From assembly GCF_030696665.1 (NCBI RefSeq), contig NZ_JAUYRV010000053.1:82866-146865 (forward strand): a stretch of DNA of 64,000 bases, in the 5' to 3' direction. The position numbers and the translations under genes were made by a program. A model generated the notes under the pieces. The model was given only the letters and a program-made list of their open reading frames with translations, was not told the origin of the DNA and did not search any database. This document shows, one piece after another, positions 9,210 through 17,875 of this stretch. How positions within the stretch are numbered: the stretch's first letter is position 1; every line of letters begins with the position of its first letter. Origin of the DNA: Novosphingobium sp. Its GTDB lineage: Bacteria; Pseudomonadota; Alphaproteobacteria; Sphingomonadales; Sphingomonadaceae.

Positions 9210-10729
9210 AGCACACCCATCAGGTTGATCAGGTCCTGCTTCTCCTGCTCGGTATAGCCGATGGAATAGCGCCGTTCGTAATAGTCCACCACGCCGCGCA
9301 AATCCTTTGCCAGCCCGTTCGAAAAGTATGGCGCACGGGCCGAAAGGCCGCGCAGCGATTGCAGCGTAATCTTGCCCACATCGGCGCACTTGCCCGATGT
9401 CAGCGCGAAGCCGGGATCATAGGTGTAGATGACCTTGCCATAGTGCGGATGGGGGCGTCCGGTGCAGGTCACCCTGAACAGCGGCAGATCATCCCACGGA
9501 TCGGCAAAGGGCAGGGTGGTGGTGCCAAGATCGACCTGGCCGGGGGCCACGTCGTTGCCCATCTGGCTCATATTGTGACAGAAAACGCAGGAGTTGCGCA
9601 CTGGATTGCCAAAGCCGACGCGCGAGTTGATTCCGGCGGAATCGGTGATGAGGAACATCTTTTCGCGGAACACGCGCGCCCCGCGCGCAATGGACTGGCG
9701 CATGGCCAGTTGTTCAGGCGTCAGCTTGGCGGCCTCATCAGCAGGGATTTTCTCCCAGCCCTTGAACTCGCTCCAGACGGGTTCACCAATGGAGCCGAGC
9801 GCGCCGGGTTCGCTGTCGCGCAGGCGGGCAGGGCCTGCCACGGCCCCGCCGCTGTCCACCGCGCCGCCGGTCTTGCTCACTTGCATCGCGGTGTAGACGC
9901 GCAGTTCGAAGTCCTGCAATTGCTTGCGCTCTGCCGGAGAAAGCGCCTTGAGCATCTGCAGGTGCGTGGTGGCCGCATCCTCCATTTGGATGCGCAGGCT
10001 GCCCGCGCGGTTATCGGCCATCAGATTGCCCGATTGCGGTTTGCCGTCTTCGGGATCGAGCGGCAAAGCGTAGCCCTGCTTGGGATCGAACGGGAAGCCG
10101 ACCGCCAGCAAATACTTCATGTTCGCCACCGGGCGCGGGCGGCGATAGACGGAGATTTTGCCGGCCTCCGGGCCATAAGTCGGCCCGGAATTGCAACCGT
10201 TGGGATCGCGCACCACTTCGATGGTGAAATCGGGTTTGACAGGATTGCCGTTGAAGCTTTTGGCAGGCCACGGGCGTTCAATGCGGATCAGTCCGCGATC
10301 CAGCAGCAACGAATGGCTCTCCCGCTTGTCCTGCGGCAGGGTGGGGCAGTTCGATCCGTCATAGGCGGCGAACAGCGGGTCTTTCCCGTTGGTGCGGTCC
10401 CACTGGCGGCGCACGCTGTCCACCGAAAGGCTCATCGCATCGGATGGCTGGTGGCAGGTGACGCAGGCGCGCCCATCCTTGCCCAACGGTTCGAAAAACG
10501 GGTGGCCCGCCGTTTTTAGCGGCCCTCCCACGGCCAGCATGCGCAGCGTGCCGTTGGCGTTATCGTAGTCCAGAACCGCTGGCAGCACCCGGCCTTCACC
10601 GGGTGCCCACCAGCGGTCAGGCACATCCCCGCCGCGCGCGCCGACCGAGAGGGCCAGAACGAGCGCAGCGAGCGGCAGGGCAAACGACTTTTGCGGGAGG
10701 AGGTGCATCAGCCGCTTGCCCTTTCTCAT
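9206..10729 (-). CDS. Di-haem cytochrome c peroxidase/MauG-like protein
   Basis: 507 residues from ATG 10729, which gives a basic n-region and hydrophobic signal peptide (residues 8-30). Two CxxCH haem sites are visible, Cys89-His93 (CVTCH) and Cys381-His385 (CVFCH). The C-terminus (ARAPYFSNGLAKDLRGVVDYYERR) matches the end of the cytochrome c peroxidase/MauG family. The protein is longer than classical CcpA (about 330 residues) because of a roughly 280-residue region between the haems, so it may act on an organic substrate and not on peroxide alone. The start lies five bases after the TonB receptor stop, and the 3' end overlaps the OmpA-like gene, so all three are probably one transcript. 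Confidence 0.8.
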   Translation of the reverse strand: MRKGKRLMHLLPQKSFALPLAALVLALSVGARGGDVPDRWWAPGEGRVLPAVLDYDNANGTLRMLAVGGPLKTAGHPFFEPLGKDGRACVTCHQPSDAMSLSVDSVRRQWDRTNGKDPLFAAYDGSNCPTLPQDKRESHSLLLDRGLIRIERPWPAKSFNGNPVKPDFTIEVVRDPNGCNSGPTYGPEAGKISVYRRPRPVANMKYLLAVGFPFDPKQGYALPLDPEDGKPQSGNLMADNRAGSLRIQMEDAATTHLQMLKALSPAERKQLQDFELRVYTAMQVSKTGGAVDSGGAVAGPARLRDSEPGALGSIGEPVWSEFKGWEKIPADEAAKLTPEQLAMRQSIARGARVFREKMFLITDSAGINSRVGFGNPVRNSCVFCHNMSQMGNDVAPGQVDLGTTTLPFADPWDDLPLFRVTCTGRPHPHYGKVIYTYDPGFALTSGKCADVGKITLQSLRGLSARAPYFSNGLAKDLRGVVDYYERRYSIGYTEQEKQDLINLMGVL

Positions 10730-10733
10730 TGGC

Positions 10734-12941
10734 TCAATTGCCGATTTCAACGCGCAGTCGCAGGCCATATGTGCGCGGCGCACCATAGATGATGCCGCCA
10801 TCCGCGCTGGAACTGTTCTGGATCTGCGATGCGATGTAGGTCTTGTCGGTCAGATTGTTGACGAAAGCTTCGAGCTTGTATTTGCGGCCCATATCCAACG
10901 TCAGCCGCGCGTCGAACACGTTGCGGCCCGGCACCCGCGTGTTCACGCTGGGGAACGGCGTGGCGTACTGTTCCGAAATGTAGGACCACTGCACGCGCGG
11001 TGTCACTTCAACCGAGCCAAGCGGGATGGCGTACTGCACGCCTGCGTTCACAGTCCAATCGGGTGAGAACGGCAGAACGCGGTCCTTGGGCACAAAACGC
11101 AAGTTGGTGGGGCAGCCGGGATCGGTGCCTGCGGCATTGGTGTCGGAAATGCAGGCCGAATTGGCGAACTTTGAATTGAGGTAACCCATGCCCGCATTGG
11201 CGGCGAACCCGCCAAACTGCGCGGTCACTTCCAGTTCTGCGCCCCACGATTTGCCCGCCAGCGCATTCTGCGTGACCGGCAGCCCGCCGACGAGGCTGGA
11301 AAGCTGGATGTCCTTGTAATCCGAATAGAACACATCGCCATTCACGCGCAGGTGGCGGTCGAACAGTTCGGTCTTCAAGCCAGCTTCATAGACGAAATTG
11401 CGTTCCGGCTTGAAGTCCGGCGTATTTGGCGTGAGGTTCACCCCGCCTGCTTTGTAGCCCTTCGATGCGGTCACATAGAGCATGTTGTTCGCGCCGAAGT
11501 GATAGTTTACGCCCAGCTTTCCGGTCAGCTGCTGTGATGTGACCTGGCTGGTGAAAGGCAGGGTGATCGGCGGCCCCGGCACGGCAAAGCGGGTGTAAAC
11601 CTGCTTGTCCCACGAATAGCGGGCACCGGCCAGCACTTCGAGAGCATCGGTGACGTAGTAGTTCACCTGCCCGAACATAGACTGCGAGGTGTTCTTCGCC
11701 TCGGTGATGATGCTGCTGTTCGATTGCACCACGTCCAACGTGTTGCGGTTGTCACGCAGCAGGGTGACAGGGACGCTTTCGTCCATCACGAACCCGCCGA
11801 GAACCCACTGCAGCGGACCTTTGCCGGTGGAAAGCAGGTTGAATTCGCCGATCAGCGTCTTGAACTGCGTATCGCCATTGCTGACGCGGCCGGGGAAGCG
11901 GGCTGTGTTGGCACCGCTGGTCGGCAGGTTGGCGGGCACGGCCAGCGCGGTGGCGGTGCGATCACCGTCGGTCTGATCGTGGGTATAGCCATCCTGCCAC
12001 GAAACCAGTGCGCGGGCCTGCACGCTGTCGCTCACGTCATAGCGCGCTTCGGCGGACAGGCGGTATCCGGCTTGATCTTGAAACGAAAGCCCGTCTTCCT
12101 GGATCTCGAACGGGTTGGTGCTGACCGTGTCGCCACGGCGCTTGACCGCGTTGTTATCGCTGCGGACGTCGAAATACTCACCGCGCACGTTGACGTTCAG
12201 CCGACCATCCATGCCGCGCAAGCGCAGGTTGGCGCGGATGGCATCCATGTTCAGATTGCCGGGCTGGCTTTGCGCGTTGGCTGCGATGTTGCGGGTGAAG
12301 CTGTCACGCTCTTCATGCACGCCCGCGATGCGCAGCGCCACGTTTTCACCGCCCACATTCACGGCGGCAACCACTCGGTAGCGGTCATAGTTGGCGACGG
12401 TCACATCGCCGATCGCAAAGTTGCTGTCGAATTCCGGTTCAGGCGTGCGGACGTAAAGCGCGCCGCCGGTGGAGTTCTGACCGGTAAGCGTGCCCTGCGG
12501 CCCGCGCAGCACTTCCATCGTGCCGATATCGAAGAACGTATGGCCGATGAACTGTTCATGCGGGATCAGCTGGCCATCGATGTAATAGGCAACGCCGGGG
12601 TTCGATGTTGGCGCCGATTGCGCGATGCCAACCCCGCGGATGTTGATGAAGGTCGACCGGTTGAAGGTGTTGATCGCAATGGACGGTGCGATCTGCTGAA
12701 TGTCGTTGAGGTTGACGACGCCCTTGCGCTCAAGCTCAGCGCCGGAAAAGACCGAGGCGGAGATCGGCACGTCCTGCAGGCTTTGTTCACGGCGTTCGGC
12801 GGTCACGATGATGGCGGTAAGGCCGCCGTTGTCGCCTTGATCTGCTTGGGCTGCGTCCTGCGCAATGGCAGGTGCGATGGTGGCGGTGCTGGCGAGAAGC
12901 GCGCCAAGCATGACTGCTTTGCGGGTGTTGATGGCAGGCAT
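10734..12941 (-). CDS. TonB-dependent outer-membrane receptor
   Basis: 735 residues from ATG 12941, preferred over the ATG five codons upstream because GAGGGG is correctly spaced before it. Signal peptide ends at APAIAQ; the plug begins IIVTAERREQSLQDVPIS and includes FNRSTFINIRGVGIAQ and LRGPQGTLTGQNSTGGALYVRT, the hallmarks of the FecA/CirA-like sphingomonad receptor group. The C-terminal barrel strand ends GLRLRVEIGN. It leads an operon with a di-haem peroxidase-like protein and an OmpA-like protein, an unusual set of partners that suggests uptake linked to periplasmic oxidation. A possible regulatory inverted repeat lies upstream (about 12969-12995). Confidence 0.93.
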   Translation of the reverse strand: MPAINTRKAVMLGALLASTATIAPAIAQDAAQADQGDNGGLTAIIVTAERREQSLQDVPISASVFSGAELERKGVVNLNDIQQIAPSIAINTFNRSTFINIRGVGIAQSAPTSNPGVAYYIDGQLIPHEQFIGHTFFDIGTMEVLRGPQGTLTGQNSTGGALYVRTPEPEFDSNFAIGDVTVANYDRYRVVAAVNVGGENVALRIAGVHEERDSFTRNIAANAQSQPGNLNMDAIRANLRLRGMDGRLNVNVRGEYFDVRSDNNAVKRRGDTVSTNPFEIQEDGLSFQDQAGYRLSAEARYDVSDSVQARALVSWQDGYTHDQTDGDRTATALAVPANLPTSGANTARFPGRVSNGDTQFKTLIGEFNLLSTGKGPLQWVLGGFVMDESVPVTLLRDNRNTLDVVQSNSSIITEAKNTSQSMFGQVNYYVTDALEVLAGARYSWDKQVYTRFAVPGPPITLPFTSQVTSQQLTGKLGVNYHFGANNMLYVTASKGYKAGGVNLTPNTPDFKPERNFVYEAGLKTELFDRHLRVNGDVFYSDYKDIQLSSLVGGLPVTQNALAGKSWGAELEVTAQFGGFAANAGMGYLNSKFANSACISDTNAAGTDPGCPTNLRFVPKDRVLPFSPDWTVNAGVQYAIPLGSVEVTPRVQWSYISEQYATPFPSVNTRVPGRNVFDARLTLDMGRKYKLEAFVNNLTDKTYIASQIQNSSSADGGIIYGAPRTYGLRLRVEIGN

Positions 12942-13000
12942 GGGAAATCCCCTCACTTATTTTTGCTCTGACTGATAACAGTGCCAATAACGTCAATGTA

Positions 13001-13017
13001 AGGGCTTGCAAAGCCCT
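13001..13017. promoter_or_regulatory. Inverted repeat at the end of the Bcr/CflA gene
   Basis: AGGGCTT-GCA-AAGCCCT has perfect 7-bp arms and a 3-nt loop, and overlaps the stop codon of the MFS gene at 13016. No run of T follows on the minus strand, so it is at best a weak terminator; it could instead be an operator for the TonB receptor promoter downstream. Confidence 0.35.
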
Positions 13018-14206
13018 AATTCAAACGCTTTGCCGCGATTGCTCCGACAGCGCAGGCCAAAGCAATGCCGGTCGAGGCCATCAGGGCACAGGCAACCCGC
13101 AGCGGATCGAGCGGGGCCAGCAGGCCCAGCAGCGTCATGGCTGAGCCGCTTGCCACCATCTGCAACGCCCCTGCAAGGCTGGTTGCCGTGGCGGCAAGGC
13201 CCGGTTCGGCAAAGGCGACAGCGTTGAACGCCACCGGCCCTGCCAACCCTGCGCCAAATCCCAGCAGGGTGATCGGCGCGATCAGCGGCACGACGCCTTC
13301 AACGCCAGCAAGCGCCAGCAAAAGCGCGATTAAACCGCCGGTTGCCGAGCTTGCCGTGCCGAGGATCAAGGCACTAAAGCGGCGCTCCACCGGAACGACC
13401 AACCGCGTGCCCGCAATGCTGGCGGCAGCAATCACCAGCAGCGCAAGCCCCGCTTCGCCCGAAGACAGGCCATAGCGATGGACCAGCAGGAACGGCGCTG
13501 CGCCCAGAAACATATAAAGGCCGCTGCTTGCCGCCGACAGCGTGATGGTGGTGAGCACGAAAGCGCGATTGCGTGCCAGTTGGGCGTAATCGCCGAGCAG
13601 GCTGCGCGCCTCTTTGCCGCGACGTTTACCCGCGCCAGTCTCCGGCAAGCGCTGCCATGCGGCGATCAGCGCAACCATTCCGGCAATCGTGAGCAGGCCG
13701 AACACCGCGCGCCAGCCCGCCAGATCGGCGATGGTGCCGCCGATTACCGGCGCGATGGCAGGGGAAATCAGCACTATCGTCATCAACGTGGCCTGCACCC
13801 CGGCAGCGCGGGCGGGGCCGAAGACATCGCCCACCATGACCCGCGCGGTGACGACGCCGCAGGCTCCGCCCGCTGCCTGCAGCAGCCGCGCCAGCAACAG
13901 CCATTCGGGCAGAGCCGCTAATGCAGAAGCCGCCGCGCCGAGGATATAGAGGGCAAGGCCGGCCAACATCACCGGCCTGCGACCGAGACGGTCCACCAGT
14001 GGCCCCGCTACAAGCTGCCCTCCGGCAAGCCCCGCCAGATAGGCGCTGACCACTTGCTGCGCCCGTGCCTCGCCAATCGCAAAATCGGCGGCGATCAGGG
14101 GCAGGGCGGGCACCAGCATGTGAATCGCCATCGATCCCATCGCCGCGATTGCCGCCAGCGTCAGGATTGTGGTGCGATGGCCCTTGGGTGACGTGGTGGG
14201 GTTCAT
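13016..14206 (-). CDS. MFS transporter, Bcr/CflA-type
   Basis: 396 residues from ATG 14206, which overlaps the stop of the preceding MFS gene (ATGA). Twelve hydrophobic segments are visible. The loop motif LVDRLGRRPVML is MFS motif A, and MGSMAIHMLVPALPLIAADF is the start of helix 1 as in Bcr/CflA drug-resistance exporters. It is encoded with a second MFS permease of a different family, so one may import and this one export a substrate or toxic intermediate. The substrate is unknown. Confidence 0.85.
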   Translation of the reverse strand: MNPTTSPKGHRTTILTLAAIAAMGSMAIHMLVPALPLIAADFAIGEARAQQVVSAYLAGLAGGQLVAGPLVDRLGRRPVMLAGLALYILGAAASALAALPEWLLLARLLQAAGGACGVVTARVMVGDVFGPARAAGVQATLMTIVLISPAIAPVIGGTIADLAGWRAVFGLLTIAGMVALIAAWQRLPETGAGKRRGKEARSLLGDYAQLARNRAFVLTTITLSAASSGLYMFLGAAPFLLVHRYGLSSGEAGLALLVIAAASIAGTRLVVPVERRFSALILGTASSATGGLIALLLALAGVEGVVPLIAPITLLGFGAGLAGPVAFNAVAFAEPGLAATATSLAGALQMVASGSAMTLLGLLAPLDPLRVACALMASTGIALACAVGAIAAKRLN

Positions 14207-15525
14207 CTGTCGCCGCGCGCCGCCACCTGCCGCGCGGTGACGGTCAGCGCAGCGCAAATCACCGCAATTCCCACCAGCAGCAGCGTAGGCGGGGTGAACG
14301 ATCCAGTTGTCTGCCGCAGGTAACCCATCAGCGGCGGCACGGTCGCTCCGGCAAGGCTGCCGGTCATGTTGATCACCACAATGCCCATCGCCATGCTGCC
14401 CGGGCGCAGCAACCGCGAGGGAATGGCCCAGAATGCGGCCACGGTGCAGCCGGTGCAGGCTCCGCCGATCACCAGCGCGATCAGGCCCGGCAGCCCAGCG
14501 CCGAACAGGTTTGCCGCCAGCAATCCAGCGCCACCCAGCAAAGCGGGGATGGCCACGTGCAAGTATCGCTCACCCGTTCTGTCAGAATGGCGCGCGTTGA
14601 GGATCAGGCCGACGCCGCTGGCTGCCCAGGGCAGCGCCACGATCAGCCCGGTCTGCGCCGATGTAAGCCCCGACATGCTTTTGACCACCTGCGGCAGCCA
14701 GAACATGATGCCATAGTTCGATGCAAGGATGCAGAACCAGATCGCGGCGCACAGCCAGCCCACCGGACTGCGCAGCACGGCCCAACGTTCACCGGGTTGG
14801 TCGGTTGCGGCGGCCTTGCGCGCGCCTTGCACGTTACGGCCGATCCAGTCGCGCTCTGCCGGATCGAGCCAGCGTGCGGCCTTGGGCGTATCGGGAAACC
14901 ACACCCATGCGAATACCGCCAGCGCCAGCGCGGGCAGTGCTTCAACCAAGAACATGAAGCGCCAGCTTTCCATGCCAAAAGGCTGGTCCAGATCGATCAG
15001 CAGACCCGAAATCGGCGCGCCAATCACTTGCGCGACCGAGATCGAGACGATGGGAATGGCAAGGATGGACGCGCGGTAGCGTTCTGGCGCCCACTGGCTG
15101 AGATAGAGCATCAGGCCCGACGACAGGCCCCCTTCGGAAAAGCCGATGGCCACGCGCAAACCATAGAGCTGCCATTCGTTGGTCACCGCCGCCATCAGGC
15201 ACGAACAGATGCCCCACGCGGCGGTAATTGTCGCCAGCCAGCGGCGCAGGCCCACCGCTTCGTAGAACAGCACGCTGGGATACTTGGCGATCATGTACCC
15301 CACGAACAGCACGCCCGCGCCAAAGCCGTATTGCGTGGCCGAAAGGCCAAGGGCGCGGTTCATGTCGATGGCCGCAAAGCCCACGTTGGTGCGGTCAATC
15401 GCGCCGATCAGGATGTAGAGCGCTGCCGGGATCACCAGCCGCCGGATCACTTTTCCGCCCACGCTGCGTTCAAGTGCCTCTTCGCTCAATGCCTGCTCGG
15501 CCACCGGCATCTCCCATTCGTCCAT
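14203..15525 (-). CDS. MFS transporter, anion:cation symporter (ACS)-like
   Basis: 440 residues from ATG 15525; an upstream in-frame ATG at 15579 would place the first codons across the P450 promoter and has no ribosome site. Typical ACS features are an N-terminal cytoplasmic stretch, then AALYILIGAIDRTNVGFAAIDM in helix 1 and GFSEGGLSSGLMLYLSQW in helix 4. The family carries organic anions such as phthalate, hexuronates and other carboxylates by proton symport. It is divergent from the P450 gene with only 52 bp between the start codons, and the LacI-type sequence at 15533-15546 lies in that gap, so both are probably controlled together. Confidence 0.85.
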   Translation of the reverse strand: MDEWEMPVAEQALSEEALERSVGGKVIRRLVIPAALYILIGAIDRTNVGFAAIDMNRALGLSATQYGFGAGVLFVGYMIAKYPSVLFYEAVGLRRWLATITAAWGICSCLMAAVTNEWQLYGLRVAIGFSEGGLSSGLMLYLSQWAPERYRASILAIPIVSISVAQVIGAPISGLLIDLDQPFGMESWRFMFLVEALPALALAVFAWVWFPDTPKAARWLDPAERDWIGRNVQGARKAAATDQPGERWAVLRSPVGWLCAAIWFCILASNYGIMFWLPQVVKSMSGLTSAQTGLIVALPWAASGVGLILNARHSDRTGERYLHVAIPALLGGAGLLAANLFGAGLPGLIALVIGGACTGCTVAAFWAIPSRLLRPGSMAMGIVVINMTGSLAGATVPPLMGYLRQTTGSFTPPTLLLVGIAVICAALTVTARQVAARGDR

Positions 15526-15532
15526 ATCGTTA

Positions 15533-15546
15533 TGATAGCGCTTGCA
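15533..15546. promoter_or_regulatory. LacI-type operator between MFS and P450 genes
   Basis: TGATAGCGCTTGCA fits TGnAAnCGnTTnCA with a single mismatch and shares the core AGCGCTTGC with the palindrome at 657-668. It occupies the 52-bp divergent interval and would overlap both promoters. A second, weaker lookalike (TGCAACCGTTCA) lies just downstream near 15567. Confidence 0.5.
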
Positions 15547-15577
15547 TGGCGCAGCGCTGGTGCTTATGCAACCGTTC

Positions 15578-16756
15578 ATGACTGAACTCGCCCAAGATTT
15601 CGACCCAGAAGTTCCCGAAGACTTCGATAGTCCGCATATCGAATACGCGCGTTTGCGCCGCGAATGCCCGGTTGCTCACACCGATGGGCTTGGCGGGTTC
15701 TGGGCGCTGACCCGTTATGAAGATGTGAAACGCGCAGCTTCGGATTCATCGACATTCATCACGTCGGTGCAGAACGTGGTGCCCAAGGTTGCCTATACCG
15801 GACGGCGGCCGCCGCTGCATCTCGATCCGCCCGAACATACGCCCTATCGCAAGGCGCTCAACCCGCTGCTTTCGGCTGAACGTGCCGAGATGTTTGCAGG
15901 CCGGGCGCGGGAATTGACGCGACACTTGCTAAATCCGATGGTTGCCAAGGGCGGGGGCGATATATGCGTCGAACTGTCCAGCTATCTGCCGGTCCACGTC
16001 TTTGGCGAATGGATGCGGATGCCCGAAGAGTGGCTCGATACGCTGCACGATGCCGGGCGTGCGTTCATCCTTGCGGTGCATTCCAATGTGCCCGAGGTGA
16101 TGAAGGAAACCTCGCTCAAGCTCTATGACATGGCCCGCGCGCTGATTGCGCTGCGCCATGAACACCCGCAGGATCCCGCGCTCGATCCCACCACTGCACT
16201 GATTGAGGCGCGGCACGAAGGGCAGCCGCTGCCCGATGAACTGCTGGTCGGCACGGTGCGGCAAGTGCTGGTTGTAGGTATCGTTGCGCCGATGGTGATG
16301 ATCGGCAACATCTGCGTCCACCTTTCGCGCGACAAGGCGTTGCAGCAAAAACTGCGCGCCGATCCTTCGCTGATCCCGGCCGCGCTTGAGGAATTTCTGC
16401 GCCTCTACACCCCCTATCGCGGCTTTGCGCGGACGGCGGTGTGCCCGGTGGAGATGGGCGGCCGCACGATCAATCCGGGCGAGGCGATTGCGCTGATCTA
16501 TGCCTCGGCCAACCGGGATGAGGACGTGTTTCCCGATCCTGACGAATTCATCCTTGATCGGCCTAACATAGCCCAGCACCTGGCTTTTGGGCGCGGGCCG
16601 CACAATTGCCCCGGCGTCCATCTGGGGCGAATGCAGTTGCGCGTGGCGATTGAGGAAATTCTGGCCGCCACCACTGAGTTCGAACTCGACGGCACGGTCA
16701 CGGTCAGCCGCTGGCCAGAGATTGGCGCATTGTCTGTTCCGTTGAAGTTCACCTGA
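15578..16756 (+). CDS. Cytochrome P450 with non-canonical I-helix
   Basis: 392 residues from ATG 15578; alternative starts at 15542 and 15566 are in frame and cannot be excluded because no clear ribosome site is present. The haem loop FGRGPHNCPG puts the thiolate at Cys344, and ExxR is EFLR (272-275). The I-helix segment that is normally AGxxTT reads VGIVAP (233-238), so the conserved acid-threonine pair for oxygen activation is missing. Such P450s may use substrate-assisted catalysis, use peroxide, or perform non-monooxygenase chemistry. No ferredoxin is encoded next to it. It is divergent from an ACS permease and upstream of a LacI regulator, so it probably acts on the transported substrate. 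Confidence 0.9.
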   Translation: MTELAQDFDPEVPEDFDSPHIEYARLRRECPVAHTDGLGGFWALTRYEDVKRAASDSSTFITSVQNVVPKVAYTGRRPPLHLDPPEHTPYRKALNPLLSAERAEMFAGRARELTRHLLNPMVAKGGGDICVELSSYLPVHVFGEWMRMPEEWLDTLHDAGRAFILAVHSNVPEVMKETSLKLYDMARALIALRHEHPQDPALDPTTALIEARHEGQPLPDELLVGTVRQVLVVGIVAPMVMIGNICVHLSRDKALQQKLRADPSLIPAALEEFLRLYTPYRGFARTAVCPVEMGGRTINPGEAIALIYASANRDEDVFPDPDEFILDRPNIAQHLAFGRGPHNCPGVHLGRMQLRVAIEEILAATTEFELDGTVTVSRWPEIGALSVPLKFT

Positions 16757-16764
16757 TCGGCGCA

Positions 16765-16778
16765 AGACAGCGATTGCA
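16765..16778. promoter_or_regulatory. Possible LacI-type operator in front of the lacI-family gene
   Basis: AGACAGCGATTGCA matches TGnAAnCGnTTnCA at all but two positions. Over the last 13 bases it matches the site at 15533-15546 at 11 positions. It lies 33 bp before the regulator start, consistent with autoregulation. Confidence 0.4.
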
Positions 16779-16810
16779 CATCATGGCGTGAAGGCGCTAG
16801 CGTCTGCACC

Positions 16811-17836
16811 ATGACGGGCACCACGGTTGATCCATTCGATACCCTTGTGGGCAAGGCGGCAACGCTGGACGATGTTGCTGCCCGCGCGGGCGTTTCCACC
16901 GCCACGGTCAGCCGCTTTGTCAACAACCCGCAAGTCGTGGCCAAAGCCACCGCAGAACGCATCCGCGCAGCGATTGCCGAAACGGGCTATATCCCCAATC
17001 TGCTGGCGGGCGGCCTTGCGTCCAGCAAATCGAAAATGGTCGCGGTGCTGATCCCGTACCTCACCGATTCGATCTTCAACGATACGATGCAAACGATGGC
17101 AGAGGAGCTTTCCGCCGCCGGAACCACCGTGATGCTGGGCCTCACGGGTGTTTCCGAAGCGCGCACTGAAGACCTGATCCGCGCCGCCATCAGCCGCCGG
17201 GTGGACGCGATTATCTTTACCGGTCCGGTCACGCCGAATGTCGAGCAGATGGTCCGGCGCAGCCCGGCGCTGTTCATTCAGGTATGGGATTTGCCGGAAC
17301 ACCCCATCGGCATCGCGGTCGGCTTTTCGCACCACGCCGCCGGGCGTGATATTGCCCGCTTTCTGATGTCGCGCGGCTATCGGCGGCCGCATGTGGTCAC
17401 GGCGCAGGGCGCGCGCGCCAATATGCGCCGCGATGGCTTTGTGGCGGAATGGCTGGCGGGTGAGAATGCCGCGCCGACCGAGGCGAGTGTCGAAGTGCCA
17501 TCACGCTTTGGCCACGCCCGCCGTATTTTCGCAGAGATACGCCGTCTGGACGAAATGCCCGATGTGGTGGTCTGTGGATCGGACTATCTGGCGCAGGGCG
17601 TGATTGTCGAAGCGCTGGCGGCAGGGTTGCGCGTGCCCGAAGATATTGCCGTAGTCGGTTTCGGCAACAGTTCCATCGCGGGCGAAATGCGCCCGACCAT
17701 CACCTCGGTTGAGGTTGATGGCGCACGTATCGCGCGCGAAGCCATCGCCGCGATCCGCAACCGCAGCGGCGCCGGACTGCCGCAGGAACGCTGGATCGAC
17801 GTGGGCTTCAGGCTCGTGGCGCGCGAAAGTGCGTGA
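16811..17836 (+). CDS. LacI-family transcriptional regulator
   Basis: 341 residues, full length for the family. The N-terminal helix-turn-helix is LDDVAARAGVSTATVSRFVN (19-38) followed by the hinge region with AGGLASSKSK. The remainder is the periplasmic-binding-protein-like effector domain (VAVLIPYLTDSIFNDTMQTM, and the C-terminal VVGFGNSSIAGEMRPTITSVEVD), close to the GntR/gluconate branch. The gene follows the P450 by 54 bp on the same strand. Sequences of LacI-operator type at 656, 15533 and 16765 make this protein the obvious candidate controller of the 0.5-17.8 kb island. Confidence 0.92.
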   Translation: MTGTTVDPFDTLVGKAATLDDVAARAGVSTATVSRFVNNPQVVAKATAERIRAAIAETGYIPNLLAGGLASSKSKMVAVLIPYLTDSIFNDTMQTMAEELSAAGTTVMLGLTGVSEARTEDLIRAAISRRVDAIIFTGPVTPNVEQMVRRSPALFIQVWDLPEHPIGIAVGFSHHAAGRDIARFLMSRGYRRPHVVTAQGARANMRRDGFVAEWLAGENAAPTEASVEVPSRFGHARRIFAEIRRLDEMPDVVVCGSDYLAQGVIVEALAAGLRVPEDIAVVGFGNSSIAGEMRPTITSVEVDGARIAREAIAAIRNRSGAGLPQERWIDVGFRLVARESA

Positions 17837-17875
17837 GTGCCAGAACCGTTAAGGCCCGGATGATAGTGCAGTCGG

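Noticed and set aside
8921..10519. 532-residue plus-strand frame
   Set aside because: Antisense to the di-haem cytochrome gene with its CxxCH motifs; not coding.
1..17836. Capsule or poly-gamma-glutamate locus suggested by CapA
   Set aside because: No CapB/CapC or polymer-export genes, and the CapA-like protein lacks a membrane anchor; neighbours are catabolic.
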